This document shows positions 36,001 through 45,800 of a stretch of DNA of 64,000 nt, piece by piece. A program made the position numbers and the translations under genes. The notes under the pieces were generated by a model, which made no database searches, was not told the origin of the DNA, and saw only the letters and a program-made list of their open reading frames with translations. Position 1 is the first letter of the stretch. Each line of letters opens with the position of its first letter. The stretch spans positions 40,584,003 through 40,648,002 of the forward strand of contig NC_059075.1 of the NCBI RefSeq assembly GCF_020497125.1, in the 5' to 3' direction. This stretch comes from Mauremys mutica. Taxonomy: Eukaryota > Chordata > Testudines > Geoemydidae.

Positions 36001-36554
36001 GGGGGAATTAGCTAAAGAAAGGCAGATACTCACAAATGGCAACATGCATTTTCTTACAGTCCCAAACTGAGCAAAATAGTTTCTGAGTTCCTCTGTGGGA
36101 GAAAAACGTACAGTCACAACGAAGTCTAACGACAATGGGCCGGTGCCTAAGGCCCTAACGCTGTGAGACGTGCCCATCCCTCCATCACACGCACCCCCTC
36201 AAGGTCAGCACAGGCTGCCTCGCGATACACCCCCTGCTCCACCCACGAGGTTGGCCCCTCTGCTGGAGCAGACAATGGCCGGGGGGGGCTATGGAGCCGC
36301 CCGCCCCGCTGGAGTCCCGGACAGGAGACAGCTCCTGCCGGGCGGGGACCGGCTCCGGCTCCCCTTTGCGGGGCGGACAGGGGGCTCCCCTGGGGATCGG
36401 GCCCGCTGGTCACACCGCCCCGTGACTGGAGACCCGGGCCCGGCACGGGGGAGGGGCAGCCCTGCCACCCGGACTCACTGGTGGACAGAGTCCAGTGGAT
36501 CCGGGACACGAAGAGCTCGAACACTCGCCGGGAAGAGGCGCGCGTCGCCGCCAT
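29941..36554 (-). CDS. SLIRP: SLIRP, mitochondrial SRA stem-loop-interacting RRM protein, complete
   Basis: SLIRP is a small RRM protein that, with LRPPRC, stabilises mitochondrial mRNAs; it also binds the SRA RNA as a nuclear-receptor corepressor. Four exons on the minus strand (36554-36479, 36092-36034, 32993-32886, 30009-29941) join to 312 nt, giving 103 aa (human about 109). The N-terminus [15 protein letters not shown] has several Arg and no acidic residue before Glu13, as in a mitochondrial presequence. RNP2 is LFVSRI (residues 14-19), then [18 protein letters not shown]1 is [11 protein letters not shown], then [11 protein letters not shown]. The C-terminal tail, [18 protein letters not shown], is short and divergent. 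Introns are 386, 3040 and 2876 bp, all GT-AG. It is divergent from ALKBH1 and convergent with SNW1, as in human. Confidence 0.95.
30874..31113. repeat. MITE in SLIRP intron 3
   Basis: The left end TGTCTACACTGCAATTAAAC with ACCTGCAGC and the right end GCTGCAGGTGTTTAATTACA are inverted repeats. About 240 bp; related to 26731-26935. Confidence 0.7.
31228..32054. mobile_element. hAT-like element with G-rich core, SLIRP intron 3
   Basis: Ends CAGGGGTCCCCAACC and GGTTGGGGACCGCTG. A 12-bp-arm palindrome (GGCCGCGGACC and its complement) sits at 31243-31272. The middle (about 31420-31860) is a degenerate G-run minisatellite with no real gene. No clear 8-bp duplication was seen. Confidence 0.7.
32205..32508. 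mobile_element. hAT-like MITE, SLIRP intron 3
   Basis: Inverted ends AGGTCCCCAAACT and AGTTTGGGGACC. The flanks ATGTAGAC (32197-32204) and ATCTAGAC (32509-32516) agree at 7 of 8 bases and fit the hAT preference nTnTAGAn. Confidence 0.7.
32886..32993 (-). CDS. SLIRP: SLIRP coding exon 3 (RNP1)
   Basis: Residues 46-81, [19 protein letters not shown] through SHILDGIK. Acceptor ggctag, donor gtaaca, phase 0 at both ends. Confidence 0.95.
33088..33263. repeat. Penelope terminal repeats as a 79-bp perfect hairpin
   Basis: 33096-33174 and 33182-33260 are exact reverse complements (79 bp) separated by 7 nt; pairing continues a few bases outward with one mismatch. The arms carry the terminal motifs also seen at 34351-34500 (GTTAGTCT, AAGGTGCCAC, CACGAAAGCTCATGC), so they are two head-to-head copies of a Penelope-like terminal sequence. 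It lies in SLIRP intron 2. Confidence 0.9.
34351..35556. mobile_element. Penelope-like retroelement with internal inversion, SLIRP intron 2
   Basis: The two halves point in opposite directions. On the minus strand (about 34990 to 34351) are the end of the protein with a GIY-YIG-type endonuclease ([18 protein letters not shown], then [15 protein letters not shown]) and the terminal repeat. On the plus strand (about 34993-35556) is the preceding part ([52 protein letters not shown]). In an intact element TNVIYA continues directly into the MCQHCP segment. Both halves carry frameshifts or stops, so the copy is inactive. Confidence 0.85.
36034..36092 (-). CDS. SLIRP: SLIRP coding exon 2
   Basis: Residues 26-45, (K)[19 protein letters not shown]. 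Acceptor ctcccacag, donor gtgagt, phase 0 at the end. At 59 nt it is too small for ORF detection; it was placed by homology and exact frame. Confidence 0.93.
36479..36554 (-). CDS. SLIRP: SLIRP coding exon 1
   Basis: Residues 1-25 plus one base, [19 protein letters not shown] through HWTLST; donor gtgagt. The ATG is inside AAGATGGCGGC read on the minus strand. Confidence 0.93.
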
Positions 36555-36674
36555 CTTGAAACGAGAGGAGCGAATTCTGACCTCCGACCTCTTCCCGCTC
36601 AGCCAATCAGATCCGAGCCGTCCGCGGCTTTTGCTCCCGCGGGTCAGGATGGGGGTGGGGGGTGAGAGGTTGCC
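36555..36674. promoter_or_regulatory. Bidirectional SLIRP/ALKBH1 promoter, 120 bp
   Basis: Only 120 bp separate the SLIRP ATG (36554, minus) from the ALKBH1 ATG (36675, plus). Inside are a CCAAT box (36603-36607) and an imperfect DR1 pair TGACCT-C-CGACCT (36578-36590), which could bind a nuclear receptor. Each end carries AAGATGGCGGC: 36549-36559 on the minus strand at the SLIRP start, and 36681-36691 on the plus strand at Met4 of ALKBH1. No TATA box. A CpG-dense stretch runs from about 36200 to 36860. Factor binding is inferred from motifs alone. Confidence 0.8.
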
Positions 36675-36824
36675 ATGGCCAAGATGGCGGCGGCGGCCGC
36701 GGCCCTGGCGAGGGAGGGTCGGGAAGACGCCTTCCGCCGGCTTTTCCGTTTCTACCGGCGGCGGGACCTGCGGGGCGGGCCCGACTTGCGGGGCGTAATT
36801 GATTTTTCCGCCGCGGGGGACCAG
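36675..36824 (+). CDS. ALKBH1: ALKBH1 coding exon 1
   Basis: Residues 1-50, [20 protein letters not shown] through [11 protein letters not shown]; donor gtaact, phase 0. Ala/Arg-rich N-terminus. A downstream in-frame Met4 carries the AAGATGGCGGC context. Confidence 0.94.
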
Positions 36825-39800
36825 GTAACTGCTGCAAGCACGCGGGCTAGAAACGCGTGTGCCCAAGGAAGGTGGAAATTCTCCTGTGAGGGCCTGACTC
36901 TGGGAGCTGGGCGCCAGGTGACTTGCGCTACGCTCTGAGAATTACTTGTGGCACCTTAGAGACTAACAGATTTATTTGAGCATAAGCTTTCATGGGCTAA
37001 ATACATGCTCATATATGTTAGTCTCTAAGGTGCCGCAAGGACTCCTTGTTCTTTTTGCTGATCCAAACTAACACAGCTACCACTCTGAGAACTGGCATCT
37101 CTAGAGGTTGGCAAGAAAGCCTTTTAGAAGAGACCATCAGGTTTGCTTACAGAGTATTCAGAGAGGCTGGAGTTTCCTCCTTTCCTTATATATAGGTATG
37201 TTAATATTCCTATTTGCCTTGCCGCAAATACTTGTCTTGAATATTTATAGTACAGATAATGATACCGTTAAAATGGCTGCCTCCTCGGTGTAAACAAGCC
37301 AACACTGGCTCCTCATATTCATACAATCTTTCATCAACAGTAGTTGATCACAATGTCTGTGACTAGCATTTTTCCCATCTGCAATAGCAGATTTATGGGT
37401 ATTTATTCTTCACATGGCAGTTGTGCTCAGTGCAGTGGGCTGGAACCTCATGGAAAACTTTGAAATGCACCCAGCTAGAAATCCTTTTCCATAACCTGTT
37501 AATATCTCTGCATTTCTAAAGCACCATACTAGCTATACCTAATCTGTTAATATGATTGTATTTCTCTTGGTTTTTTTAATTGCATATTCTTAGGACTATT
37601 TCAGAGAGGAAGCTATTTCCTTAAGAGTCAATCTATTTGCTGCTTATTTCCTACCTAAACCCAGCATCTTCTATCTGTGGTAGCACAATTAGCTGATGTA
37701 CAGAAAACACATTAAGAGTAGAGGATAACAACTTCTGGGGAGTAATAAATAGAAGAAGCAAATAAGGGCTCTCTCTAAAATAACACATAGTCCTTTTCAA
37801 CTATGTAAGAGAAACACGCTGCATATGACCAAGGATCAACAATTTCTGTCCACAAACTTAGATAAGTTTAGTGGTCCTCCAATAACACTGTGATGCGCAC
37901 ATTCTGATCATAGGAGGAGCTAGTAATGACCTCCAAATTTAGGTTGCCTAACACTTTCTACCATAAAAGATTCTTGCAACCCTTTTTTTTAAAAAAGCTC
38001 CGACACCTGCTTTGGAGGATAGGATTAAAATTCAAAATGATCTGGCCAAACTGGGAAAATGGTCTGAAGTAAATAGGATGAAGTTCAATAAGGACAAATG
38101 CAAAATACTCCACTTGGGAAGGAACAATCATTGCACATATACAAAATGGGAAATGACTGTCTAGGAAGGAGTACTGCGGAAAGGGGTCTGGAGGTCATAG
38201 TGGATCAAAAGCTAAATATAAGTCAACAGTGTAACACTTGCAAAAAAAAGCAAACATTCTGGGATGTATAGCAGGAGTATTGTAAGCCAGACACGAGAAG
38301 TAATTCTTGCGCTCTACTCTGCGTTGATTAGGCCTCAACTGGAGTATTGTGTCCAGTTCTGGGCACCAATTTCAGGAAAGATGTGAACAAATTTGAGAAA
38401 GTCCAGAGAAGAGCAACAAAAATGATTAAATGTCTAGAAAACATGACCTATGAGGGAAGATTGAAAAAACTGGGTTTGTTTAGTCTGGAGCAGAGAAGTC
38501 TGAGAGGGTCCCTTCCAGTGCTATGATTCTATGATTAATTGTTGTAGTCCAGGAGTAGTCAATAGGTGGACCGTGGTCCAAATCCAGACTGCCAGACACT
38601 TTTGAACGGACCGTGAAATCTATTTTTATTATTTTCTCTGAAGTCTGGACCTTGACTCTACCTTGACCAAGAAATTTGGATCTTGACAAAAAATAATTGA
38701 CTACCCTGTTGAAATTCAGCAGGAATGAAACCCTCAGGCTAAGAAGTGCCTTTTCTTTTCTCCATGAAATACCATTGGAAGTTTCAGAGAGAAACTGTTT
38801 TTAAAAAAAAAACAAAAAACATTTAACCACTGTGACTTTCACTGCACAGGATAATGTTGGCATAATGCCCAAACATCTAAACATGAATATTTTTAAGCCC
38901 AGGTTCATACATTGGCTAAAGCAGCAGCATGCATTTATTTGGGAACAGGAGCTTCTGGAGCAGCTTTCAGGGGTCAAAGAGCCCAGCCTCACTCTCTACC
39001 ACCACCACAATACCCCTCCTGAGAGGAGACACATTACCCTAGCAACTTATCCCCTTTTTGGTGGTGGTTCTGCTTCCCCCAACTTCCTGGGTGGAAGGAG
39101 AAGAGAGTCCCACGATGACACTCCCTGACTGTTCTTCAGACCTACCACAAAGCCCCAGCTATCCCTGCCTTTCTTTAGGGACATAACATGGGGAACAAAA
39201 TCCAACTGTCTCTGGGGGGACCAAGAGAAAAAGCCAGGTTGGGCTCCCAGACCCAGCATGTGGCACCAGCAGCCCATCCACCCTTCTTGGATAGCATTGT
39301 TCTGCTGCCAACTAATGTAGTTAGTGCTGTTTAAGCCAGGGGTTCTCAAACGTGGTTGGAACCCCTCAGGGGGTCATGAGGTTATTACATGGGGGGTTGT
39401 GAGCTGTCAGCCTCCACCCCAAACCCCACTTTGCCTCCAGCATTTATAATGATGTTAAATATACCAAAACAATTTTTAATTTATAATGGGGTCGCACTCA
39501 GAGGCTTGCTGTGTGAAAGGGGTCACCAGTACAAAAGTTTGAGAACGACTGTTTTAAGTGTTAGAAGTATGTGTTGAAGCTGCAAGGTTCAAGCTCTGCT
39601 AATGAGTCATGATGTGGGGATTGTTGCAGTTTTACTTATTATATATTTTATCTTTTTCCTTTAAAAAAGCCTAAGAAATTACACTTTAAAAATACTATAT
39701 TAAAAATATATTTAGGTTGCAAAGTCAAGCAATTTAAGTTAGAAAATGCCAGATATAAAATTGCCTGGGCCATCCATCCTACCAGGAGAAGAAAGCTGCA

Positions 39801-42800
39801 TGCGGGGGAGTGAGGGGGAGGTTACTTCACAACCACAGGGCCTATTTCTGTTCCTTCATCTAGTCATGTCTCTAGGCAGAGTTCCTCTGGGCAGCGTCCA
39901 CTGACTTCTTAGATGCCTTTGAGGAGCAGTGGGAACTATTGGAGGTTCTCTGCTTGGTGTTCCCCCCAGGATCCCTGCTTCTTTATCTCTGACCTCACCC
40001 TCGCTCCTGTTTTTTCATTTGTTGTGCCCTATAAGCAAATGATGCTTGGGTCCAGTGGTTCCTCCCTCTTAATTGAGGGGGAGGGTCTTTAATTTTGAGC
40101 AGGCCTACAGCCATTCATCTGCAGTACTTCAGATATTGCACTCCTTCCAATTTCTGCAATAAATGAGGTTGGGGCACTGCAGACAACAGCCTCTTCCACT
40201 TACTACCCTGATTCACTCCTAGAAGGGGTCTGTACTGTGCACTGAATGAGGCAGGGGTCCTGTGGAAAAGTAGTGTGTGATTAGGTAATTAAAGACAGTT
40301 TTGTAATGCATTCACACAGAAGGACCAAATTAAGGTTGCACAGGCACCTTTCATTCTGGCATTTCCTAACTTTTGAGAACTTGCTTATGCAACCTTAATA
40401 ATACTCGTAATATGGTTTGTGTGTAATGTCTATATAGAAGTCCTGTCAAAGTGTTTCTACACCTGGTCATAAAATCAAATCATTTTTTTATTGCTCTCTT
40501 ACTTCCCCCAACATCATTTCCAATATGAAGTCCTAAGATTGCATGACCTGCTAGTTAGAGATTAATGCTTTATACCATTTGAAAACTCTGATTCCAGTCT
40601 GTCACATACTATAAAACATTGTGGTTTCTAGCTCTTGTAGAGTGGCCATTACATCTTAATTACTGTATTATTGTATAGACAAAACCAAGCTATTACACCG
40701 AATGATGTGATTTTTTTTTAAGGTCCATTATCTTACAACCTGCCATCTCTAGAAACAAATGTGTCCAAAAGTACTGCTAGACCAAGGCAGCTGTGGTGAT
40801 TTTAATGTGTGATATCTCAAAATTCATCAGGGCTAGAAACAAATGCACTATGCCTTTAAAAGAAGCTGAGATTCCACATACGTCATATGCTCATAAACCT
40901 GGGATTTTTCAAGATAGCAGACTTTAAAAACATAAGTGGTTTTTGGCCTAGCAGTTCTTTTTAGGCAATTGTCCAGTGCTTTCTCCTGAGGGTATTCTGC
41001 ACCAAAAAAATAAAAATTCTGTGCACAATATATTTATTTGTCAAATAAATGTGGAGGATCCAGCATGGCATTGGGGAGCACAGGCCACTGGCAGCGCAGA
41101 GGTGGGAGACCACTGTGCAGCTTCCACGCCCCCGCTGCCTCCCCAGGACATGGACTCAGCAGTGAGGCTGCTCTCAACCCTGACACAGTGCAAGGACCGA
41201 GCCTGCCCCAGAAACACCCCAGTGACTTGTCCCTCCGTGCCAGGTGCACCACGTGTGGTCAGGCAGGATCCAAATGTGGAGGGACTTAGTGTGTGGGGGG
41301 ATCCAGGTGTGGGTTGAGAGGATTCTCTGTGGGGCAATCTGGGTGCAGGTGGCTCAGTGGGGGATCTGGATGTCAGGGGGTCTGGATGCACAGGGGCTTG
41401 TTGGGGGTTCTGGGTGGAATGGTAATGGGACCCTGCAGGGGGACTAGGTGAAGAGGCTCAGGTCTGGGGGGGAGGTGGTGGGGGCTCAGTGGGGAGGGAT
41501 AGAGCTCAGAAGGGGAGTCTGGATGTGGGGGCTCAGTGGGGTTCCAAATGCTGGGGGAGTGTAGCTCAGTGGCATGGGGATCTGGGTTCGGGTGACTTGG
41601 AGTAATCCAGATTGGGGTGGGGGGAGGCTCAGCAGGAGGGTCTGGATATGAGGGGGTCTGGAATCACAGGGGTTGGGTGGATGGGGGAGCAGCTCCCTGT
41701 ACAGGGATCCCTCTCTCTGCAGCTAAGGAGTGATGGGTGCAGAAAGTGGGGTGGAGAAGGGAGTTTGCAGAGCTTCCTGCTGCCTGGGGAGAAATCTGGG
41801 GATGGATCTGACCTGGCCCTTGATGCCGTGCAGGGGAGGAGGAAGTCCTGTCTTCCCCAGCCCAGCCGGGACTAGCAGCTGAGCCCAGCACAGGGAGGAG
41901 ACACCAGCCGGGTCTTTCCTCAGTCCTGCTTCCTGCCCCAGAGTAATTTACCTATCTTCCCGCTGCCCTGGGCACCCAAAACATACTGCTGTGGAGGGTT
42001 GCATGACCGCTCTTGTGGCTTCCCGTTGCTTCTCTGTCAGAAAGTCATTTTTCTGTGGGGAAGCAAAGAAATCTGCCTGGGGGACATGAAGTTTGCACAT
42101 GCACAGTGGCGCAGAATTTCCTCAGGAGTAAGTGCTGAATGTGACAAGTCTTAGATTTTGAACCAATAAAACTTGAATTCTCTGGAAGCAAAGAATTCAA
42201 TTTAGTTCAAATATTTTTGGTACTAAAAAATAAGGGAAGAGAAGCAGAATTGTTTCTTAATTTAGTGTTTTTTGTTTTTTCCAGAAAAGTCCTGGAGTTA
42301 TCTCTGACTTTCAGGAATTATGGATGGGTATAGATTTGCCTGTTGTGACATTGTTCATGTAGCTGAGGGCAGGAGTCTTAGATGTTCTGATGATGCGCAA
42401 TAATTATCGATAGCCCCCAGATTCTGTCCTGTAATTACTAAGCAGCAGGGATACACTCTCCCATTCCTGATATTCACAGTGCCTCAGAGGGGTCCAGGCA
42501 AACACACATCATCAGATTGGGTGACCTGATAGTAGAGTCACTTAAATACCAGAGAGATTAAGAATTGTTGCCTTTAATTCTACACTTTCTTGGTATCTTA
42601 TACCCTTCATGAGGTCTGCAGAGTAGAGAATCTCTACAGCTGCTATGTGGCTGAATTTGGCTGCATAGGAACAAAACGGATGCTGGCCATGATTTGAAAA
42701 ATAAAGGGGTGGGCCAGGAGTTATTGATCAACACTCTCTACTCTTAAATTGATCAAGGTAACAAAAGTCCAACTCAGCTTGTTACATAAAATTGTTAATG

Positions 42801-45800
42801 AAAGTAGGCGGAAATTAGAGACAAGCAGACTGCTACAAATTTGTTTAAGTTAAAATAACTGTGATAAGGGGTCTTCAAGGCTCCTGGTAAAGTCACAGAT
42901 CACTAAATGGGAGGAGTGGAATGAGTGGACTAGAAGGAGCCAAGCTTTACCTTCATGACTTCCACCCCCACCATCTCCTGGGACACGGATCCACCATATC
43001 ACCACCATTGTCCTAGTCCTGGCCCAGTCAGAATCAGATGACACTGTCATCTCCACTAGCTTTGACTAAGGCTGTGTCTACGCTACAGGCCTTATAGTGG
43101 CATAGTTGTACCACTGCAGCTGTGCCCCAGTAAGATCTCCCAGGTAGCCCTCTATGCCAACATAGATCATGTAGATCATAGAATATCAGGGTTGGAAGGG
43201 ACCTCAGGAAGTAATCTAGTCCAATCCCTTGCTCAAAGCAGGACCAATCCTCAGACAGATTTTTGCCCCAGATCCCTAAATGGCCCCCTCAAGGATTGAA
43301 CTCTAAGCCCTGGGTTTAACAGGCCAATACTCAAACCACTGAGCTCTCCTGTGAGCATGATTAAACCACCTTAATGAGTGGCGGTAGGCGGGAGAGCATC
43401 TCCTGCCGACATAGCACTGTGCACACAGGCACTTCTGTTGGTGAAGCTTATATCAGTCAGGAGTGTGTGTTTTTTCACACCTCTGACCAACAAAAATTTT
43501 TCCAACAAGAGTGCTAGTGTAGACATAACCTTAGTCCTGAACAACACCTGGAATATGAGATTTGGATAATCCCTTTTCTCGTGTTTTTATTCTCCCGCAT
43601 CCCTACCGTATTTCTTCTCTTTCCTATTTCTCTTTGCCTTCTGTCTAATAGTGAGTCTTGCTTAGCTGCCAAGACAACTCTATGCTTTGCAACAGTGCTG
43701 TGAGGCTATAACCAGAACAGCATCTAAAAGCAATGCCTTCAACAACCCACTCCTGGTACAAGTTTGACAGATCTTGATTGGCTGATAAGATCATGGCTGA
43801 GCCTGTGTTTCTCCTGCAGTGAGGCTGTAAGTCACACCACAGACGGAATCTGCATTTTCTGTTTGTGGTATTCTTTTCTCTTTCCTCCCCTCAAAAATGA
43901 CAAATAATACCATCTAAAACAGTGGTTTTCAAACTGCAGGTTGTGACCCAGTACTGGGTTGTGGAATGTAAGGCCATTAAAAGTCCCGTTGGTGGTCTGA
44001 TCCATTTAAATGTCTCTGTTCTGTCCCTACCACCATCGGAAGTGACTCGATATTTGGCAATGTATGTATTTCTTTTTCCCCCATGGGCTAAAAACGTGTG
44101 GATCTTCTCTTCAGTGAGGAGTGAGTGTAAAGCCAGACAGACTGGGCCAGACATTATTCCTTTTGTTCTCCAATAAACTTCTTCAAGCAGCTGCGTTCTC
44201 TGATGATGTGAGATGTCTCCAAGCTGTCTTGTTCTGAGGTTTATTTACCTATTTCAGTGCATGTAGATCTTTGGCACAGAAGCAGTTTCCATTATTCTGA
44301 AGAAAGGGCCACAGCTGGTGTATTAGCAGCTTTTAGAGGCAGGAGCTGGGAAGTCTGTGGTGACATCCCTGGCTGAGGAAAGAATCTTCTCAGGCACATT
44401 CCACAGACAGGAGTCTCTGAGCTAATGACTGTTCATGGTTTGCAGTAATAAAGTTCCTTTTTGTTGAGAGATGAGCAAACCAGTAAAAATGGTTAGGTGC
44501 AGGAAACTCCTAAGTCCCAAGGATTTAGCGTCACCTGACACAATTAACTCAGATCTAGCTGTTTTCTATAGAATTTAAGATGTCACGAAAACAAAATGTT
44601 TATCTATATTTATAGATAGATATTTGTCCTTTGATTCAGAACACTGTAAACCAGGGGTCGGCAACCTGCGGCACGCGAGCCAATTTTTAATGGCATGCTG
44701 CTGCCTGCCGAGGTCCCGCCCCACTCAGCCCCTCTGTCCACGGCTCTCTCCTGCGGGGGCAGGAGGCAGAAGCTTGGTCCTGCCAGCAGCCAAGCTTCCT
44801 CCTCCCCCGCTTCTTCCCTCAGCGTGCTGCTTTCCTGCCCCTCGTCCTCTCCTTCCCTGCGTCGATCAGCTGGTGGTCCTTGCGAGGGGGAGGGGGAACA
44901 GAGCTTCAGCGTGGTCGCTGCTCCGGGAGGCAGAGAAGAGGTGGGGACAGACAGGGCCCGGTGGAAAGGGGTGGAATCGGGCATATCCCCTCCAGCCCCC
45001 TGTCGTGAGCCACTCATGGCAGGGTGCTGGGAGCACTCCCACAAGCCGAGCACCTCTGCCCTGAACCCCCCCACATCCAACCCTCTGCCATGACCTCTGA
45101 ACCCCCCCACACAGCCCTCTGCCCTGACCCCTGCATCCTCCCACACACACAGCCCTCTGCCCTAACCCCTGCATCCCTCCCAGCCCTCTGCCCTGACCCC
45201 TGCACTCCCTACACGGTACCGCATGAAGAATTACTGGTTAAATTGGAAAAGATGGGGATCGAAATGAAAATCCAGAGGTGGATAAGGAACTGGTTAAAGG
45301 GGAGACTGCAGCGGGTCGTATTGAAAGGTGATCTGTCGGGTTGGAGGGAGGTTACTAGTGGAGTTCCTCAAGGTTCGGTTTTGGGTCCGATCTTATTCAA
45401 TCTATTTATCACTGACCTCGGAACCAAAAGTAGGAGTGGGCTGATAAAGTTTGCGGATGTCACGAAGTTGGGAGGTATTGCCAATTTGGAGAAGGATCGG
45501 GATATCCTCCAGGGAGATTTGGATGACCTTGTAAACTGGAGTATTAGTAATAGGATGAAATTCAATAGTGAGAAGTGTAAGGTTATGCATTTAGGAATGA
45601 CTAACAGGAATTTTAGTTATAAGCTGGGGACGCACCAGTTGGAAGTAACGGAAGAGGAGAAGGACCTCGGAGTCCTGGTTGATCGCAGGATGACTATGAG
45701 TCGGCAATGTGATGTGGCCGTTAAAAAAGCTAATGTGGTTTTGGGATGCATTAGGCGAGGTATTTCTAGTAGAGATAAGAAGGTGCTAGTCCCGTTATAC

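Noticed and set aside
36147..36866. Long open frame on the minus strand across the SLIRP/ALKBH1 promoter (over 200 codons)
   Set aside because: It only partly coincides with SLIRP exon 1 and otherwise runs through promoter, ALKBH1 exon 1 complement and intron. High GC removes stop codons, and the true SLIRP frame splices at 36479.
44610..45174. Open frames with [16 protein letters not shown] repeats
   Set aside because: Translation of the C-rich minisatellite inside the hAT element.
45024..45212. Apparent N-terminal extension of the CR1 reverse transcriptase
   Set aside because: The first 60-odd codons are hAT minisatellite that happens to be in frame; CR1 sequence begins at about 45213.
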